Shown here piece after piece: positions 8,748-17,894 of a DNA stretch of 64,000 nucleotides. Position numbers and translations under genes: made by a program. The first letter of the stretch is position 1; the number at the start of each line of letters is the position of its first letter. The notes beneath the pieces were generated by a model, which had not been told where the DNA came from, did not search any database, and saw nothing but the letters and a program-made list of their open reading frames with translations. The DNA is taken from assembly GCF_010500835.1 (NCBI RefSeq), contig NZ_JAAAMJ010000020.1, forward strand, positions 1 through 64,000, read 5' to 3'. This stretch comes from Aurantimonas aggregata. GTDB lineage: Bacteria > Pseudomonadota > Alphaproteobacteria > Rhizobiales > Rhizobiaceae.

Positions 8748-9593
8748 TCAGCGCCCGGTTTCGACGGGAGTGTCGGTGGCCGAGCCCCATTCGGTCCACG
8801 AGCCGTCATAGAGCTTGACGTCGGCATTGCCGAGGCTGGCGAGCGCCAGGCTTAGCACCGCGGCGGTGACGCCGGAGCCGCAGCTCGTCACCACCGGTGC
8901 GTCCGGATCGACGCCGGCCGCCGCGAAGGTCTCGCGCAGCGCCTCCGGCGACTTCAGCCTGCCGCCCTCGGTGACGAGGCCGATCGGCACGCTGGCGGCG
9001 CCCGGCATGTGGCCGGCGCGGACGCCGGCGCGGGGTTCCGTTGCTTCGCCGGCAAAGCGGTCGGCGGGACGGGCGTCGGCGATCTGCCGCCCGCCCATCT
9101 CGACCCAGTCCTTCATCTCGTCCAGCGAGGCGACGGCGTCGCGGTCGAGGTGCGCGTCGAAGACGGCCGGGGTGGGCGAGGGCGTTTCGGTCTCGACCGG
9201 CAGGCCGGCCGCCTGCCAGGCAGGGAAGCCGCCGTCGAGGAGGCGCACGTCCTCCGCACCGAACACCCGGAACAGCCACCAGACCCGCGGCGCCGAGAAC
9301 AGGCCCATGCCGTCATAGACGACGATCGTGTCGGTGTCGGAAATGCCCATCTGCCCGGCGGCTTCCGCGAACACCGTCTCCTTCGGCAACGCGTGCGGCA
9401 GGCTGGAGGCGGGATCCACCACCGCATCCTGGTCGAAGAACACCGCGCCCGGAATGTGGCCCGTGTCATATTCGGCGCGGGCAAAGCGGTTCTGCGCCGG
9501 CAGATACCACGAGGCGTCGACCACGGCGATGCCGGGTCGGCCGAGGGTCTCGGCGAGCTGCTCGGGGCTGATCAGGAAGGGGTTCTGGGTCAT
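8748..9593 (-). CDS. sseA: 3-mercaptopyruvate sulfurtransferase
   Basis: This is a two-domain rhodanese-like enzyme of 281 residues. The active-site loop is CGSGVTA with the persulfide cysteine at about residue 238. CG[S/T]GV[T/S]A is the signature of 3-mercaptopyruvate sulfurtransferase, while thiosulfate rhodaneses carry CRxGx[R/T]. The N-terminal domain has the YDGMG pseudo-active loop. It would move sulfur from mercaptopyruvate to thiols or cyanide. It sits downstream of cysK and alaX on the same strand, consistent with a cysteine/sulfur operon. Confidence 0.92.
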   Translation of the reverse strand: MTQNPFLISPEQLAETLGRPGIAVVDASWYLPAQNRFARAEYDTGHIPGAVFFDQDAVVDPASSLPHALPKETVFAEAAGQMGISDTDTIVVYDGMGLFSAPRVWWLFRVFGAEDVRLLDGGFPAWQAAGLPVETETPSPTPAVFDAHLDRDAVASLDEMKDWVEMGGRQIADARPADRFAGEATEPRAGVRAGHMPGAASVPIGLVTEGGRLKSPEALRETFAAAGVDPDAPVVTSCGSGVTAAVLSLALASLGNADVKLYDGSWTEWGSATDTPVETGR

Positions 9594-9710
9594 GGCGATG
9601 GTCTCGTATCTGTGCGCCGCTGCGTCGGCTACAGCCGGCGCAGCACGTCAGCATAGTCCCGGACAGGGCGGGAGCGAAAGGCAAGGCGGGCATATCGTTC
9701 TGGCGAAATC

Positions 9711-10456
9711 TCAAGCCGGGAGCGGGCCGAAGCGGATCCGGAAGCGGCGGTTGATCTTGCCCTTCTTCTCGATCTTGCCGATGTGGATTTCGCCAACCTC
9801 GCCGGTCTCCTGCACATGCGTGCCGCCGCAGGGCTGGGTGTCGACCGCACCGTCCTCCCCGATGCAGACCAGCCGGATCCGCCCGTGCCGCGCGGCGGGC
9901 GGACATTGGCCGACTTCACCAGGCCGGGATTGGCATCGAGCTCGGCATCGGTGATCCAGCGCGTGAAGATCGGGTGGTTCTCGCTCACCAGCTGCATCAT
10001 CTTGGCGGTGATCTCGGCCTTGTCGGCGGAGGCGTCCGGAATGTCGAAATCGACGCGGCTCTCCTCCTCGCCGACGGCGGCACCGGTGATCGGGAACGGG
10101 CAGACGACGCTGAGGAGGTGACAGGCCGTGTGCATCCGCATCAGCCTGTAGCGGCGCTGCCAGTCGACATGCAGCACCAGCGTCGCGCCGGGCTCGGGCA
10201 GGACGGCGCCGGCCTCCGCCAGCATCAGCACCGTCGCCTTGTCCGGCGCATAGACCGTGTCGACGACCCGGATCTGGCGCCCGTCCTCGGTCTCGACGAA
10301 GCCGCTGTCGCCCGGCTGGCCGCCGCCGGCGGCGAAGAAATTGGTGCTGGGAAAGACCAGGCCGGCAAGGCCCCCCTCGGCCGCCGGCTCGATCCGCTCG
10401 AGCCGGGCCTCCATCGTCGAAAGGTAGGAATCCTCCTGGTAGACGCGCTCGGTCAC
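9711..10456 (-). pseudogene. alaX: Alanyl-tRNA editing protein AlaX, frameshifted
   Basis: AlaX proteins free-stand as copies of the AlaRS editing domain and hydrolyse Ser- or Gly-tRNA(Ala). The N-terminal two thirds are intact, with the HTACHLL zinc motif and the GAAVGEEESRVDFD segment. At about 9881-9884 one base is missing, a CCC run on the + strand where CCCC would keep frame. In the shifted frame the protein would continue as RIRLVCIGEDGAVDTQ and then PCGGTHVQETGEVGEI, restoring the essential CxxxH zinc ligands, and stop at 9711. In the present frame it reads an arginine/serine-rich tail to 9629. It is either a real recent frameshift or a sequencing error. Its ATG overlaps the cysK stop by four bases. 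Confidence 0.85.
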
Positions 10457-11496
10457 GACACGCTCTCGTAGGGGATGTCGAACTCAGCCGGCTTCGCCTC
10501 GATCCAGTCCGGGGTCGGCAGACCCTTTTCCTTCAGGAACGCCGGGTTGAACAGCTTCGACTGGTAGCGGTTGCCGTAGTCGCAGAGGATCGTCACGATC
10601 GTGTGGCCGGGTCCCATCTCGCGGGCCATGCGGATCGCGCCGGCGATGTTGATGCCGGACGAGCCGCCGAGGCAGAGGCCCTCCTCGTGGACCAGCGCGA
10701 AGACGATCCGCAGCGCTTCCTCGTCCGGGATCTGATAGGCGAAATCCGGGGTGAAGCCCTCGAGATTGGCGGTGACGCGGCCCTGGCCGATGCCCTCGGT
10801 GATCGACGAGCCTTCGGCCTTCAGCTCGCCGTGGGCGTAATAGTTGTAGAGCGAGGCGCCCATGGGGTCGGCGATGCCGATCTTGATCCGGCCGGAACGG
10901 CGCTTCAGCCCGATCGACGTGCCGGCCAGCGTGCCGCCGGTGCCGACGGCGCAGATGAAGCCGTCCACCTCGCCGGCGGTCTGGTGCCAGATCTCCTCGG
11001 CGGTGGTGACCACATGCGCGTCGCGATTGGCGACGTTGTCGAACTGGTTCGCCCAGATGGCGCCCTGCGGATGGGTCCGGGCCAGCTGCTCGGCGAGACG
11101 CCCCGACAGCTTCACGTAGTTGTTGGGGTTCCTGTAGGGGACCGCCGGCACCTCGATCAGCTCGGCGCCCATCAGCCTGAGCGCATCCTTCTTTTCCTCG
11201 CTCTGGGTTTCCGGAATGACGATGACCGTGCGGTAGCCGAGCGCATTGGCGACCAGCGCCAGGCCGATGCCGGTATTGCCCGCCGTGCCTTCCACGATGA
11301 TCGCGCCCGGGTCGAGCAGGCCCTTGTCCTCCGCGTCGCGGATGATCGCGAGCCCGGCGCGGTCCTTCACCGACTGGCCGGGATTGAGGAACTCGGCCTT
11401 GCCGTAGATCTCGCAGCCGGTCTCCTCCGACGCACGCTTGAGCCGGATCAGCGGCGTGTTGCCAATGGCGTCGAGGACAGAGTTGTATCGGGGCAT
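10453..11496 (-). CDS. cysK: Cysteine synthase A
   Basis: This PLP enzyme makes L-cysteine from O-acetylserine and sulfide. The PLP lysine is in NPGQSVKDRAG (about residue 44). The EGTAGNTGIGLA substrate loop, the VGTGGTLAGTS phosphate loop and the GGSSGINIAGA segment are clear. Length is about 347 residues, slightly longer than E. coli CysK. I chose the ATG at 11496, where family similarity begins, over longer in-frame starts with low-complexity sequence. It heads the - strand operon cysK-alaX-sseA-GNAT-OCD. Confidence 0.93.
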   Translation of the reverse strand: MPRYNSVLDAIGNTPLIRLKRASEETGCEIYGKAEFLNPGQSVKDRAGLAIIRDAEDKGLLDPGAIIVEGTAGNTGIGLALVANALGYRTVIVIPETQSEEKKDALRLMGAELIEVPAVPYRNPNNYVKLSGRLAEQLARTHPQGAIWANQFDNVANRDAHVVTTAEEIWHQTAGEVDGFICAVGTGGTLAGTSIGLKRRSGRIKIGIADPMGASLYNYYAHGELKAEGSSITEGIGQGRVTANLEGFTPDFAYQIPDEEALRIVFALVHEEGLCLGGSSGINIAGAIRMAREMGPGHTIVTILCDYGNRYQSKLFNPAFLKEKGLPTPDWIEAKPAEFDIPYESVS

Positions 11497-11810
11497 GGGG
11501 GGACTCGGAGATCGTGGGGGCAAGGAACGCTGCCGCGAACCTATGGTCGGGCGCGGGGCGAGGCAAGCCGACGAACCGTCGACAGCGCGTCCCGGGCGGA
11601 GAAGGTGGTCTCGACGACGGTGCGTCGGCGCGCGAAACGCGGCCGGCGCGCGCAGCGGTGTCCGAGCATGGCGACCACTCGGCGAAGAAAGAGTACATCG
11701 CCCGCTCGTAACAAAAATCGCGCGACAGTCTTTAATATGCCCCTGCGTCATGGTAGATAGTCTTCGTTCTCCAAACTTGGTCTATCCAACCACAGGAAGG
11801 TAGGTGTCCG
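11497..11810. other. Divergent intergenic region, 314 bases
   Basis: The region lies between the cysK start and the first unknown paralog gene. It must carry promoters for both directions. GC falls in its right third (ctttaatatg near 11733). I see no convincing -35/-10 pair, riboswitch fold or coding frame. AAGGTAGG before 11811 is a likely ribosome site. Confidence 0.4.
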
Positions 11811-12368
11811 ATGGGAAGAATCATGGGAGAGGATGATGTCTACATCAATAACCTCTTCGAACTGCTGAATCTTCGTTTTGCGCCGCCGCAGGGTCACGGA
11901 GATGACGATTTCGGCGGGATCGAGGAGATGGTCGCTCTGCAGAAGCAGTTCGCAATCTTCAGGGAAGGGCGGAGCCTGCGCGACAGTGCCGCCATCATGA
12001 ATTTGGGCGGCTTCTGGAACACCCGCGCGAGGAACCGCTGGTATCGCGTTCTCGCCGACCTGAACTCCTACGAGTCGAATATCGAGGGCGTGAACGGCGA
12101 TGAAGCGATCGTCGCTTCGCTGATAAGAAACCTCGCCTCCAGGGCGCCCCTGCCAGTCTACTTCAAGGCACATGATTCCCGGGTAGAAGGAATGCGGCGT
12201 GTCATCGTCGAGAGTGGCCCGATCGCCGGCTTCTTCATCGACATTCCCTACCTGACGATCTCGCTTCCCATGCGGCCGCGAAACTCCGCCCGCGCAGACG
12301 TCGAGACAAGCACGTCTTTCGTCTCTTCCGGGGAGCTGCGCCCCGAAGGCGTTTCCTTGGGCGCATAG
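11811..12368 (+). CDS. Unknown protein, first copy of a tandem pair
   Basis: The 185-residue protein has no domain I recognise. The body (about residues 1-156) is closely matched by the gene at 12514, including YINNLFELLN, MNLGGFWN, NRWYRxLADLNSYES and VYFKAHDSRVEG. It lacks a signal peptide or membrane span, so it should be cytoplasmic. The C-terminal 30 residues (after SLPMRPR) have no counterpart in the other copy. Repeated charged-to-hydrophobic blocks suggest a mixed alpha/beta fold. A second in-frame ATG is at residue 5. It is the first gene of a run that includes the paralog and a methyltransferase. Confidence 0.75.
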   Translation: MGRIMGEDDVYINNLFELLNLRFAPPQGHGDDDFGGIEEMVALQKQFAIFREGRSLRDSAAIMNLGGFWNTRARNRWYRVLADLNSYESNIEGVNGDEAIVASLIRNLASRAPLPVYFKAHDSRVEGMRRVIVESGPIAGFFIDIPYLTISLPMRPRNSARADVETSTSFVSSGELRPEGVSLGA

Positions 12369-12374
12369 CCATCC

Positions 12375-12425
12375 AAGACGGCGAAGGTCGCACGGCGCCT
12401 GCAGTAAAAGACCCTTCGCCGTCTT
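12375..12425. terminator. 13-bp perfect inverted repeat between the paralogs
   Basis: The arms aagacggcgaagg (12375-12387) and ccttcgccgtctt (12413-12425) are perfectly complementary around a 25-base loop. It starts seven bases after the first paralog's stop, so it is a terminator or attenuator that would lower readthrough into the second copy. Confidence 0.6.
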
Positions 12426-12513
12426 CCCCTGAATCAACTGATAATCATGACCGTCCGCTTACGGCGGCCATCTCGCTAAACTTTCGATTTCAACTGAGTG
12501 AAAGAGCCAGTCG

Positions 12514-12993
12514 ATGGGTAAAATCATGGGAGAGGATGATGTCTACATCAACAACCTCTTCGAGTTGCTGAATATTCGCTTCGCGCCGCCGCAGAGTGGC
12601 GCTCCGGAAGAGTTTGGCGGGATCGAGGAGATGGTCGCGCTGCAACAGGAATTTGCGATCTTCCAGAAGGGTCGCAGCTTCCAGAAAAGCGCTGCGATCA
12701 TGAATCTCGGCGGTTTCTGGAACGCCCGGTCGAAGAACCGCTGGTACCGGATGCTGGCGGACCTCAACTCCTACGAGTCGAGTATCGACGGCATGAACGG
12801 CGACGAGGCGATCGTGTCCTCGCTGGTCGAGAACCTTGCCTCCAGCAAACCGTTGCCGGTCTACTTCAAGGCACATGATTCCCGCGTCGAGGGCCAGAAG
12901 CGCGTCCTGATCGAGAAGGGCCCGGTGAAGGGGTTCTTCATCGAGGCCGACTACCTGATCATCTCGCTGCCCATGAAGCCGCGATCAGCCTAG
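12514..12993 (+). CDS. Unknown protein, second copy of a tandem pair
   Basis: This 159-residue paralog of the preceding gene is roughly 70 percent identical by eye over its length, and the DNA is also very similar near the start. The differences are mostly conservative, and the reading frame is kept throughout. It ends where the extra tail of the first copy begins. The purine run GAAAGAG precedes the ATG. The methyltransferase gene starts nine bases after its stop, so those two are likely co-transcribed. Function is unknown. Confidence 0.75.
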   Translation: MGKIMGEDDVYINNLFELLNIRFAPPQSGAPEEFGGIEEMVALQQEFAIFQKGRSFQKSAAIMNLGGFWNARSKNRWYRMLADLNSYESSIDGMNGDEAIVSSLVENLASSKPLPVYFKAHDSRVEGQKRVLIEKGPVKGFFIEADYLIISLPMKPRSA

Positions 12994-13002
12994 GCCGATC
13001 CG

Positions 13003-13713
13003 GTGGACGGCACGACAATCGAACCCGGTGGCGGGCAGGGCCTGCCACCGCACGCCGGACCGGGCGCTGGAGGCGAAGACGCGTTCGCCGATCTTCGCGA
13101 GACGGTGGATGCCTATTATTCGCGTCGACTCGCCCGCTTTGGTCCCACACCCCTGGGGGTCGACTGGAGTTGCGTGCCGACCCAGGAAATGCGGTTCGTG
13201 CAGCTGCTCAAGCTCTGTGATCTCTCTACCTCGAAGAAGCTTGTCCTCAACGACCTTGGCTGCGGCTACGGCGCGCTGCTGGCCTATCTGGGCTGGCGCC
13301 ATCCCGACATCGCGCTCGATTATCTCGGCGTCGACCTGTCGGCGGCGATGATCGCGCAGGCGAAACGCCTGTGGCGCGGCCAGCCCGCGATCGCCTTTGC
13401 AACGGGCGGCGATTGCCCGCGTGTCGCGGACTATTCGTTCGCCAGCGGCATCTTCAACGTTGCGCTGGATGCGCCGCGGGACCGCTGGGAGGCCTATGTG
13501 GCTTCCGTCCTCGACAATCTGCGGGCGACCAGCCGGATCGGCTTTGCGGTCAACTTCGTCGCGGCGCGGCCCGCTTCGGCTGAGGCGAAGCCGGGTCTCT
13601 ACAGTACCAGCCCGGAGCGATGGACGACCTACTGCGAAACTGAACTCCAGGCGCGGGTTGCACTGGTGACAGGATATGGCATGCGTGAATTCACTCTACT
13701 TGTAACCGTATAG
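13003..13713 (+). CDS. Class I SAM-dependent methyltransferase
   Basis: The 236-residue protein has SAM motif I (LNDLGCGYGALLAYL), a likely motif II acidic residue (LDYLGVDLSAAMIAQA) and motif IV-like FASGIFNVALD. That is the class I Rossmann methyltransferase layout. The start is a GTG nine bases after the second paralog. The acceptor substrate is unknown; in this position one of the paralog proteins or their product is a possible target (inference). Its stop overlaps the 3' end of the convergent cyclase gene by 18 bases. Confidence 0.8.
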   Translation: MDGTTIEPGGGQGLPPHAGPGAGGEDAFADLRETVDAYYSRRLARFGPTPLGVDWSCVPTQEMRFVQLLKLCDLSTSKKLVLNDLGCGYGALLAYLGWRHPDIALDYLGVDLSAAMIAQAKRLWRGQPAIAFATGGDCPRVADYSFASGIFNVALDAPRDRWEAYVASVLDNLRATSRIGFAVNFVAARPASAEAKPGLYSTSPERWTTYCETELQARVALVTGYGMREFTLLVTV

Positions 13714-16700
13714 GGGGAAATCTCGCAGGGGATCCATCATCGCTCGACCTTGCGCAAGCATCGGTTCGAACACGAACGCACCGGTCTGCTGGATGAGCCT
13801 GTCGGCTTCATCGAACAGATCCTCCGCCTCGAGTAGCCGCGCGGACCCATCGCGGGCAAGATAGGCCGCCCCCTTCACAAGCATGGCTCGGAGTTCGGGC
13901 ATGCGGGCGGTAAGCGTCCGCGCGGCGTCGATCGCCTGGTCTGCAGCGGCAAGTGCTTGCGCTTCCTGGCCGGCCTGGAAGTGGCACTCCGCAATGACAG
14001 CCAGAGTATCCGCCGCGTGGTCGCGTGCGGCCTTCATCGTAACGATGGAAGTGAGCGCCCTTTCCAGATCCCGCAGGGCGGCGACTGGATCGCCACCGAT
14101 CGCGGTCGCTAGCCCGTTGCAGTAATGGCGGAAGACCAACAGATACGGACTGCCGTGTCGCTCTGCGAGCGCCGCGACGGAGGCGGCGTGTTCGGCAGCC
14201 AGCGACGCGTCCTGCTGGAACCAGGCTAACTCGATCATGCCGAGATGCGAAATGAACAGCACCGTCGGATCGACGAGGGCCGGCTCGAGCGCGAGCATCT
14301 GGTCGAAGCAGGCCCGCGCCTCGTCCGGGCGTCCGAGATGGACGAGGATACGGCCCCTGAGGCTGAGCACCCAGTGCTCGACACTATAGCCGAGGAACTG
14401 GTGGTCGAAGGGCTCGATGGCCGGGATGCGCTCGAGCGCGGCGTCGTTGGCCGCCAGCGCCTTGGTGAACAGGCCCGCCCATCCATAGGCCTGGCTGAGC
14501 GAGGCGTTGAGCGTCGCGGCACGCCCGCGGTCGCCGGTCGGCTCCACCAGGGCCAGCGCCTGCTCGATCTGGGCGGCATAGTCGTCGGCCGGGCCGCCGC
14601 TGGCTCCGGCCAGCCGTGCCTCGACGAAGAGCAGCAGCGCGACCATCGCGTCGTCGGTCTCGCGGGCGATCTGCAGCGCCTCCGCCAGATAGGGCCGCGC
14701 TTCCTCGACGGTCACGCCCTCGCGCCAGCCGAGCCACGCGATCTGGGCGCTCGCCATGATGCGCAGCTGGTCGACCTCGGGGCAGCGGATTTCCCCGAGC
14801 AGCATCGTGCGGACCTTCCGCCAGCGCTTGATCGCTTCGCCGGTGCTGGTCGCGCCCACCCAGCGGGCTGCCCGCGCACCGAATGTCGCAGCCGCGAGCG
14901 TGTGGCCCGCCGCCTCGTGGTGATAGGCGATCAGGGCCGCGTCCTCGTCCAGCCTGCCCTCGGAATAGCTCTGCATCGCCTCCGCGACCGCGGCGTGAAG
15001 CACGGCCCGGCGCGACTTGAGCTGCGTCCGGTAGGCGACCTCCTGGATCAGCGGATGGCGGAAGGCATAGCAGCGGCCGCCGGCGCCCTGTTGCGGCTCG
15101 ATCATTTCCGCTGCGCTCAACCGGTCGAGCGCCGTCTGGACGTCCGCCTGCGGTACCTCGGCGACGCTCTCCAGCACGTTGAGCGGAAACTGCTTGCCGA
15201 TCATCGCGCCGATCTGCAGCACGGCGCGCTCGACCGGATCGAGCCGGTCGATGCGGGCGCCGATGACGTCCTGGACGGTCGAGGGCAGGGCGTTGTCGTT
15301 GGCCGGCGAGCCGAGCGTGTAGCTTCCCGGTGCACCCAGCAGCGTGCCGTTCTCCGACAGCGAGCGCACCAGCTCCTCCATGAAGAAGACGTTGCCACCG
15401 CTGCGTTCGGCGACGCGGCGGTGGATATCCTTGAGTTCCGGCCGGGTGCCGACCAGCGTGTCGAGGATCGCGTCGGTTTCGGTGTTGCTGAGCTCGGCCA
15501 GGAACATCGAGCGATAGTGCGGCGTGCGCATGAACGGCGCGCGATAAGCCGGCCGGTAGTTGAAGACCAGCATGGTCCGCGTCGATTCCACCGCCTCGAC
15601 CAGCGCGGCGAGAAACTCGCCGCTCGCCGCGTCGGCCCAGTGGAGGTCTTCGACGATGATCACCGAGGGCTGACGGCCGATCTGCCGGACGAGGTCGCGC
15701 AGAATGTCCAGGAGCCGCGTCTGCCTAGCCTTGGGGCTGGCCAGGGAACGTTGCTGCTCGTCGGCAAGGCCGAGAAATTCGAACAGCAGCGCCCGGTCGG
15801 CCTCAAAGGTCGCGCCGATCTCGGTCAGACGCTCGGCAATCCGGTCCCGCGTCACTTCGGGGTCGTCGGACGAGGAGACCTGCAGGATCATCCGCAGGAA
15901 ATCCAGCGCCAGCTGCAATGGCGTTGCGTGGCCGTAGGGTTGCGCTCGGGCCTCGTAGACTGGCAGGCCGCGCCCGCGGCACCATTCGGCGAATTCGTAG
16001 CAGAGGCGGCTCTTGCCGCTGCCCGGCGCGCCCTCGATGCCGGTAACACGGGTCTCGCCACTTTCGATGGCGCAAAGCGTGTCGCGCAGCGCGCCGATCT
16101 CGGTCGTCCGGCCGCAGAAGGCGGTGAGGGTGGCGCCGCGAAACTCGCGGCTGGCCGGACCGCGCCGCCGGGCCAGCAACTGGAACACCGAGACCGGTTC
16201 GGGAATGCCCTCCAGCCTCCGGGCTCCAAGCGAACCTGTGACGAAGCTCGAGCGGATGAGGCGATAGCTTTGTTCGGAAATGCAGATTCCGCCTGCGTCA
16301 GCCAGCGCTTGAAGCCGGCTGGCGAGGTGGATGGCCACGCCATGCGCATCCCGTCGGCCCTGCGGATCGGCGCCCGGCGGGCCAAAGACCACTTCGCCGG
16401 TATGCAGCCCGACGCGGATCTTCAGCCCGTCCTCGCGTTGGGCGAAGGCTTGCTGCAGCGCCAGCGCGGCCTCGCAGGCGAGAAAAGCGTGGCCTTCCTG
16501 GGCGCGCGGCGCGCCGAACAGCGCGAAGATGCCGTCGCCCATCGTCTGCACGACCGTTCCGTCGAAGCGCGTCACCGCGTCGCACATCGCCGCGATCGCC
16601 GGCCTGAGGCGATCCATCGCCTGCTCCGGGTCGAGCCGCGCCAAGAGCCGGGTCGAACTGACGATGTCGGCGAAGAGGATGGTGGCCTGCTTGAACTCGC

Positions 16701-16890
16701 CGCTCGCGGTCAGCTTGAGGGCGGTGGCCGGGGGCCGATCGGAAAGCCGGGTCCCGCAAGCGCTGCAGAAGGCCGCCGCCGCCGGGCTCTCCGCCGCGCA
16801 GCCGGGACAGGAGACGACAACAGGCTCCCCACAGTCTTCACAGTGGGTGCGGCCGGCCGGGTTCTCTGTGCTACAGCTGGGGCAGCGCAT
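13696..16890 (-). CDS. Zinc-ribbon / nucleotide cyclase / AAA ATPase / TPR regulator
   Basis: The protein of about 1064 residues has three parts. First come two zinc ribbons (CPSC...CEDC and CPGC...CSAC, residues 3-45). Next is a class III adenylate/guanylate cyclase catalytic domain (about 65-240) with both metal aspartates visible in ILFADIVSS (D75) and QTMGDGIFA (D119). Then comes an AAA/STAND ATPase with P-loop GAPGSGKS (about 287-294) and Walker B IVEDLHWAD, followed by a long TPR-like helical C-terminus. The family is common in rhizobia and probably makes cAMP or acts as a signal integrator. The ATG at 16890 was chosen because the zinc ribbon starts at the next residues; a longer start adds 31 atypical residues. 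Confidence 0.9.
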   Translation of the reverse strand: MRCPSCSTENPAGRTHCEDCGEPVVVSCPGCAAESPAAAAFCSACGTRLSDRPPATALKLTASGEFKQATILFADIVSSTRLLARLDPEQAMDRLRPAIAAMCDAVTRFDGTVVQTMGDGIFALFGAPRAQEGHAFLACEAALALQQAFAQREDGLKIRVGLHTGEVVFGPPGADPQGRRDAHGVAIHLASRLQALADAGGICISEQSYRLIRSSFVTGSLGARRLEGIPEPVSVFQLLARRRGPASREFRGATLTAFCGRTTEIGALRDTLCAIESGETRVTGIEGAPGSGKSRLCYEFAEWCRGRGLPVYEARAQPYGHATPLQLALDFLRMILQVSSSDDPEVTRDRIAERLTEIGATFEADRALLFEFLGLADEQQRSLASPKARQTRLLDILRDLVRQIGRQPSVIIVEDLHWADAASGEFLAALVEAVESTRTMLVFNYRPAYRAPFMRTPHYRSMFLAELSNTETDAILDTLVGTRPELKDIHRRVAERSGGNVFFMEELVRSLSENGTLLGAPGSYTLGSPANDNALPSTVQDVIGARIDRLDPVERAVLQIGAMIGKQFPLNVLESVAEVPQADVQTALDRLSAAEMIEPQQGAGGRCYAFRHPLIQEVAYRTQLKSRRAVLHAAVAEAMQSYSEGRLDEDAALIAYHHEAAGHTLAAATFGARAARWVGATSTGEAIKRWRKVRTMLLGEIRCPEVDQLRIMASAQIAWLGWREGVTVEEARPYLAEALQIARETDDAMVALLLFVEARLAGASGGPADDYAAQIEQALALVEPTGDRGRAATLNASLSQAYGWAGLFTKALAANDAALERIPAIEPFDHQFLGYSVEHWVLSLRGRILVHLGRPDEARACFDQMLALEPALVDPTVLFISHLGMIELAWFQQDASLAAEHAASVAALAERHGSPYLLVFRHYCNGLATAIGGDPVAALRDLERALTSIVTMKAARDHAADTLAVIAECHFQAGQEAQALAAADQAIDAARTLTARMPELRAMLVKGAAYLARDGSARLLEAEDLFDEADRLIQQTGAFVFEPMLAQGRAMMDPLRDFPLYGYK

Positions 16891-17036
16891 GGTTTCTTGC
16901 TGCTGACGATACGTAACCCGGGCAAATGACGCTTTTAGCCCAAGCCTGTCAACGTGGCAGAGCACAACGGCACATGCTCTCACGGCATCTGGCGAACCCC
17001 AGGTTGCGGGTGAGGGTGCGGAGCCCGGACCGGGAA

Positions 17037-17240
17037 CTATTCCCGGTAGTGGGCTTCCGAAAGGATGCGTCGCAGCTCAAGGATCGCCGAGAGGCGACCC
17101 TGGTGAAACTCGCTGGCCGGTGCCTCACGCGAGTCGGCCTCGATACGCCGCTCGAGCGTATCGAGCACATGGGCGACGTGGTCGCCGGAATAGCTGTCGA
17201 AGAGGCGCGGCTTGAGCATGGTCATCGCGATTGCTTGCAT
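17037..17240 (-). CDS. Small hypothetical protein, 67 aa
   Basis: This is a 67-residue frame rich in charged residues with a predicted helical C-terminal half (LSAILELRRILSEAHYRE). Internal Met codons at residues 6 and 8 are alternative starts. No domain is recognised. It lies upstream of the cyclase gene on the same strand but 146 bases away. Confidence 0.5.
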   Translation of the reverse strand: MQAIAMTMLKPRLFDSYSGDHVAHVLDTLERRIEADSREAPASEFHQGRLSAILELRRILSEAHYRE

Positions 17241-17349
17241 CCTGGCGCTTGCCGCGCACTAGCGTTGGGTGCCGCAGACGTGGCTGCCGGCTCGTATGAC
17301 CGCATCGCGACGGACCCACCCGCCGAGTGATCGAACCTCGACCGCCAGC

Positions 17350-17622
17350 CTACTTGGCGCTTGCGACGGTGTCCGTTCCCTGCCGATACGGCGCGAACGG
17401 TTCGCTTTTGAAGATCTCCTCGATCTCCGGCAGCGTGAAGGACGCATCATCCGTGTCGATCGAGAGGCTGTAGCGCGGAATTTCGTCGCCCTGCATCACG
17501 TGGCAGATCGCGTCGGCCAGCGTATCGAAGCGCTTGTGTGCAAGGCCGCCCTTGGGCAGCACGCGGCGGGCGGAGCGCGCCCAGAAGATGTCGGCGGGAA
17601 GGGTGAAGTCGATATCGTCCAT
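17350..17622 (-). CDS. Small hypothetical protein, 90 aa
   Basis: The 90-residue protein begins MDDIDFTLPADIFWARSARR and is acidic in its second half (SIDTDDASFTLPEIEEIF). It has no signal peptide. I chose the Met at 17622, because the longer frame upstream has atypical composition. No family is recognised, though the balanced composition suggests a real gene. Confidence 0.6.
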   Translation of the reverse strand: MDDIDFTLPADIFWARSARRVLPKGGLAHKRFDTLADAICHVMQGDEIPRYSLSIDTDDASFTLPEIEEIFKSEPFAPYRQGTDTVASAK

Positions 17623-17894
17623 GCGGGTGCCTTGTCCTGCTGTTGGCGACACGCTCGACTCACCTGAGCGACGCGCCGGATCGTATCCCTTATCTAGGGG
17701 ACCCGTGCCGCATTGTCGCGTCCACTCGCAAACGCGGGTCCCATGCGACGGTGACAAACCGGCATTGCAGGCGGAGGACGGCCATGAAACGTCGGAGGGA
17801 ATACCGACGCCGTCCGGCCGGGAGCGCGCCGTAGTTCGGCTCCACGTTCTTCTGTGACTCCCGTCGGTCCTCGGGTTGCCCCCGCCGTCGCGGC

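Noticed and set aside
11497-11810. Possible riboswitch before the unknown paralog gene
   Set aside because: No conserved core or convincing fold could be found by eye.
14245-16929. Long + strand frame opposite the cyclase regulator
   Set aside because: Shadow frame of a high-GC gene; the - strand shows zinc ribbon, cyclase and AAA motifs.
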